From Alistipes sp. (lineage in GTDB: Bacteria > Bacteroidota > Bacteroidia > Bacteroidales > Rikenellaceae), in NCBI GenBank assembly GCA_017628595.1, contig JAGBYV010000127.1:1-7602 (forward strand): a stretch of DNA of 7,602 bases, read 5' to 3'. A model generated the notes under the pieces. That model was not told the DNA's origin. It did no database searches and saw nothing but the letters and a program-made list of their open reading frames with translations. Position numbers and translations under genes: made by a program. How positions within the stretch are numbered: the stretch's first letter is position 1; the number at the start of each line of letters is the position of its first letter. Shown piece by piece: positions 6,611-7,602 of this stretch.

Positions 6611-7602
6611 AAGAGAAGAGATTAATATACGTTGCTGCGGCAACGGCACTATTCTATGCCGCGCTCCTTGTTGGGTGGCATCTGTATACTCCCAAGCAGG
6701 ATTTCGATCTGCACCTGCCTGGTGCTGACAATCGCCCCGAAGGCTTGGAGCGTAAGGCCGATGATGTGGTCATCGGTGAATATTTCATGCGCTATGAGGA
6801 GGAGTTCTCGACCGAGTTGGAGGGTCGCTGGGTAGGTTTCCGTGGCGAGGATCGTACCAACATTGTCAAGACCTCTGCGCCAGCCTTCGTCGAGGGTGAG
6901 TTTGTGGAGCAGTGGCGCTTCGAGACGGGCGAGGGTCATGCTGCTCCCGTCATCTACGACGGCCGTGTGTATGTTCTCGACTACAACGAGCAACTAAACT
7001 CTGATGCCTTGCGCTGTTTCTCGCTCAAGACGGGTAAAGAGTTGTGGCGCAGGTGGTATCGTGTGCCCATAAAGCGTAATCACGGTTTTTCGCGCACCAT
7101 TCCCGTTGTGGGCGAAGGATATGTAATTACGGTTGGCCCGCAGGGGCACGTGATGTGTTGCGATCCCGAGTCGGGCGATATGCTCTGGTCGATGGATATG
7201 CAGAAGCAGTTCTCTTCAGAGGTGCCGTTCTGGTACACAGGTCAGTGTCCTGTGGTGGATGATGGCGTGGTTGTACTTGCACCTGCGGGTAAGGAGACCC
7301 TGATGATTGGTGTAGATTGCATGACGGGTGAAATAGTGTGGCAGACACCCAATACCGTTGGATTTACCATGTCGCACTCATCGGTAATGCCTATGACGCT
7401 GGGCGGTAAGCCTACTTATGTCTATGTAGGTGTCGGTGGCGTATGCGGAGTTTCGGCTGATAAGGCTGATCGTGGCACGCTGCTCTGGCACACCAATAAG
7501 TGGCAGCCTTCGGTGGTAGCACCCTCACCCGTACGCCTGTCGTCGGATCGCATTCTGATGGTAGCGGGTTATGGTACGGGAGGTGCACTATTGCACGTGT
7601 CA
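6607..7602 (+). CDS. Membrane-anchored PQQ-type beta-propeller protein, 3'-truncated
   Basis: The frame is open from a GTG at 6607 to the right edge (332 residues, no stop). The GTG overlaps the cyclase stop as GTGA, the same 4-base coupling seen elsewhere in the operon. The first in-frame ATG (6787) would discard the N-terminus. Residues 1-5 are basic (KEKR), and about 7-27 (YVAAATALFYAALLVGW) form one membrane segment or uncleaved signal anchor, so the rest should face the periplasm. Propeller blades of the PQQ/BamB type recur with the turn signature (x-TG-x-x-x-W): KTGKELW (141-147), ESGDMLW (188-194), MTGEIVW (239-245) and DRGTLLW (288-294). The long segment with NHGFSRTIP, WYTGQCP and MSHSSVMPM resembles a PQQ-binding-like propeller family found in several phyla. 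No catalytic dehydrogenase motif is visible, so a scaffold, binding or envelope role is as likely as an enzymatic one. Confidence 0.85.
   Translation, partial: MKEKRLIYVAAATALFYAALLVGWHLYTPKQDFDLHLPGADNRPEGLERKADDVVIGEYFMRYEEEFSTELEGRWVGFRGEDRTNIVKTSAPAFVEGEFVEQWRFETGEGHAAPVIYDGRVYVLDYNEQLNSDALRCFSLKTGKELWRRWYRVPIKRNHGFSRTIPVVGEGYVITVGPQGHVMCCDPESGDMLWSMDMQKQFSSEVPFWYTGQCPVVDDGVVVLAPAGKETLMIGVDCMTGEIVWQTPNTVGFTMSHSSVMPMTLGGKPTYVYVGVGGVCGVSADKADRGTLLWHTNKWQPSVVAPSPVRLSSDRILMVAGYGTGGALLHVS

Noticed and set aside
6632..6835. 67-codon plus-strand open frame starting with ATG
   Set aside because: It is out of frame with the propeller gene, which has a clear membrane anchor and repeats in the GTG frame.

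Overview
The window reads as one tightly packed, all plus-strand operon fragment from a member of the Bacteroidota, probably a gut-type Bacteroidales. That placement is an inference from the LytTR regulator style, protein sequence character and mid-range GC. No rRNA, tRNA or other marker fixes the taxon. Seven protein genes cover essentially every base. The first is cut by the left edge and the last by the right edge. There is no intergenic stretch over 3 bases, no mobile element, no CRISPR array and no recognisable terminator or promoter.

Layout: (1) the C-terminal part of a LytTR-family response regulator (1-576); (2) an iron-sulfur protein with two 4Fe-4S cluster motifs (577-1278); (3) a radical SAM enzyme (1275-2492); (4) a fusion of an N-terminal cysteine-rich DUF116 domain to a complete class I trans-polyprenyl diphosphate synthase (2493-4040); (5) a small alpha/alpha-barrel protein of the prenyltransferase-beta/squalene-cyclase repeat type (4044-4895); (6) a squalene-hopene-cyclase-like class II terpene cyclase with its DxDD acid motif (4892-6610); (7) the start of a membrane-anchored PQQ-type beta-propeller protein that begins with GTG (6607 to the right edge). 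Every junction either abuts (TAA-ATG), overlaps by 4 bases (ATGA or GTGA), or leaves 3 bases.

Read together, this looks like a regulated isoprenoid (terpenoid lipid) biosynthetic operon. The synthase would make an all-trans prenyl diphosphate. The DxDD enzyme would cyclise a polyprenyl chain by protonation. The ferredoxin-like protein and radical SAM enzyme would supply a reductive or radical tailoring step. The DUF116 domain would add a further probable metal-binding activity, and the propeller protein an envelope-side function. No squalene synthase (HpnCDE or SQS type) lies in the window, so the cyclase substrate is open. The product is unknown to me. I regard the operon, and especially the DUF116-prenyl synthase fusion, as a credible candidate for an uncharacterised terpenoid pathway.
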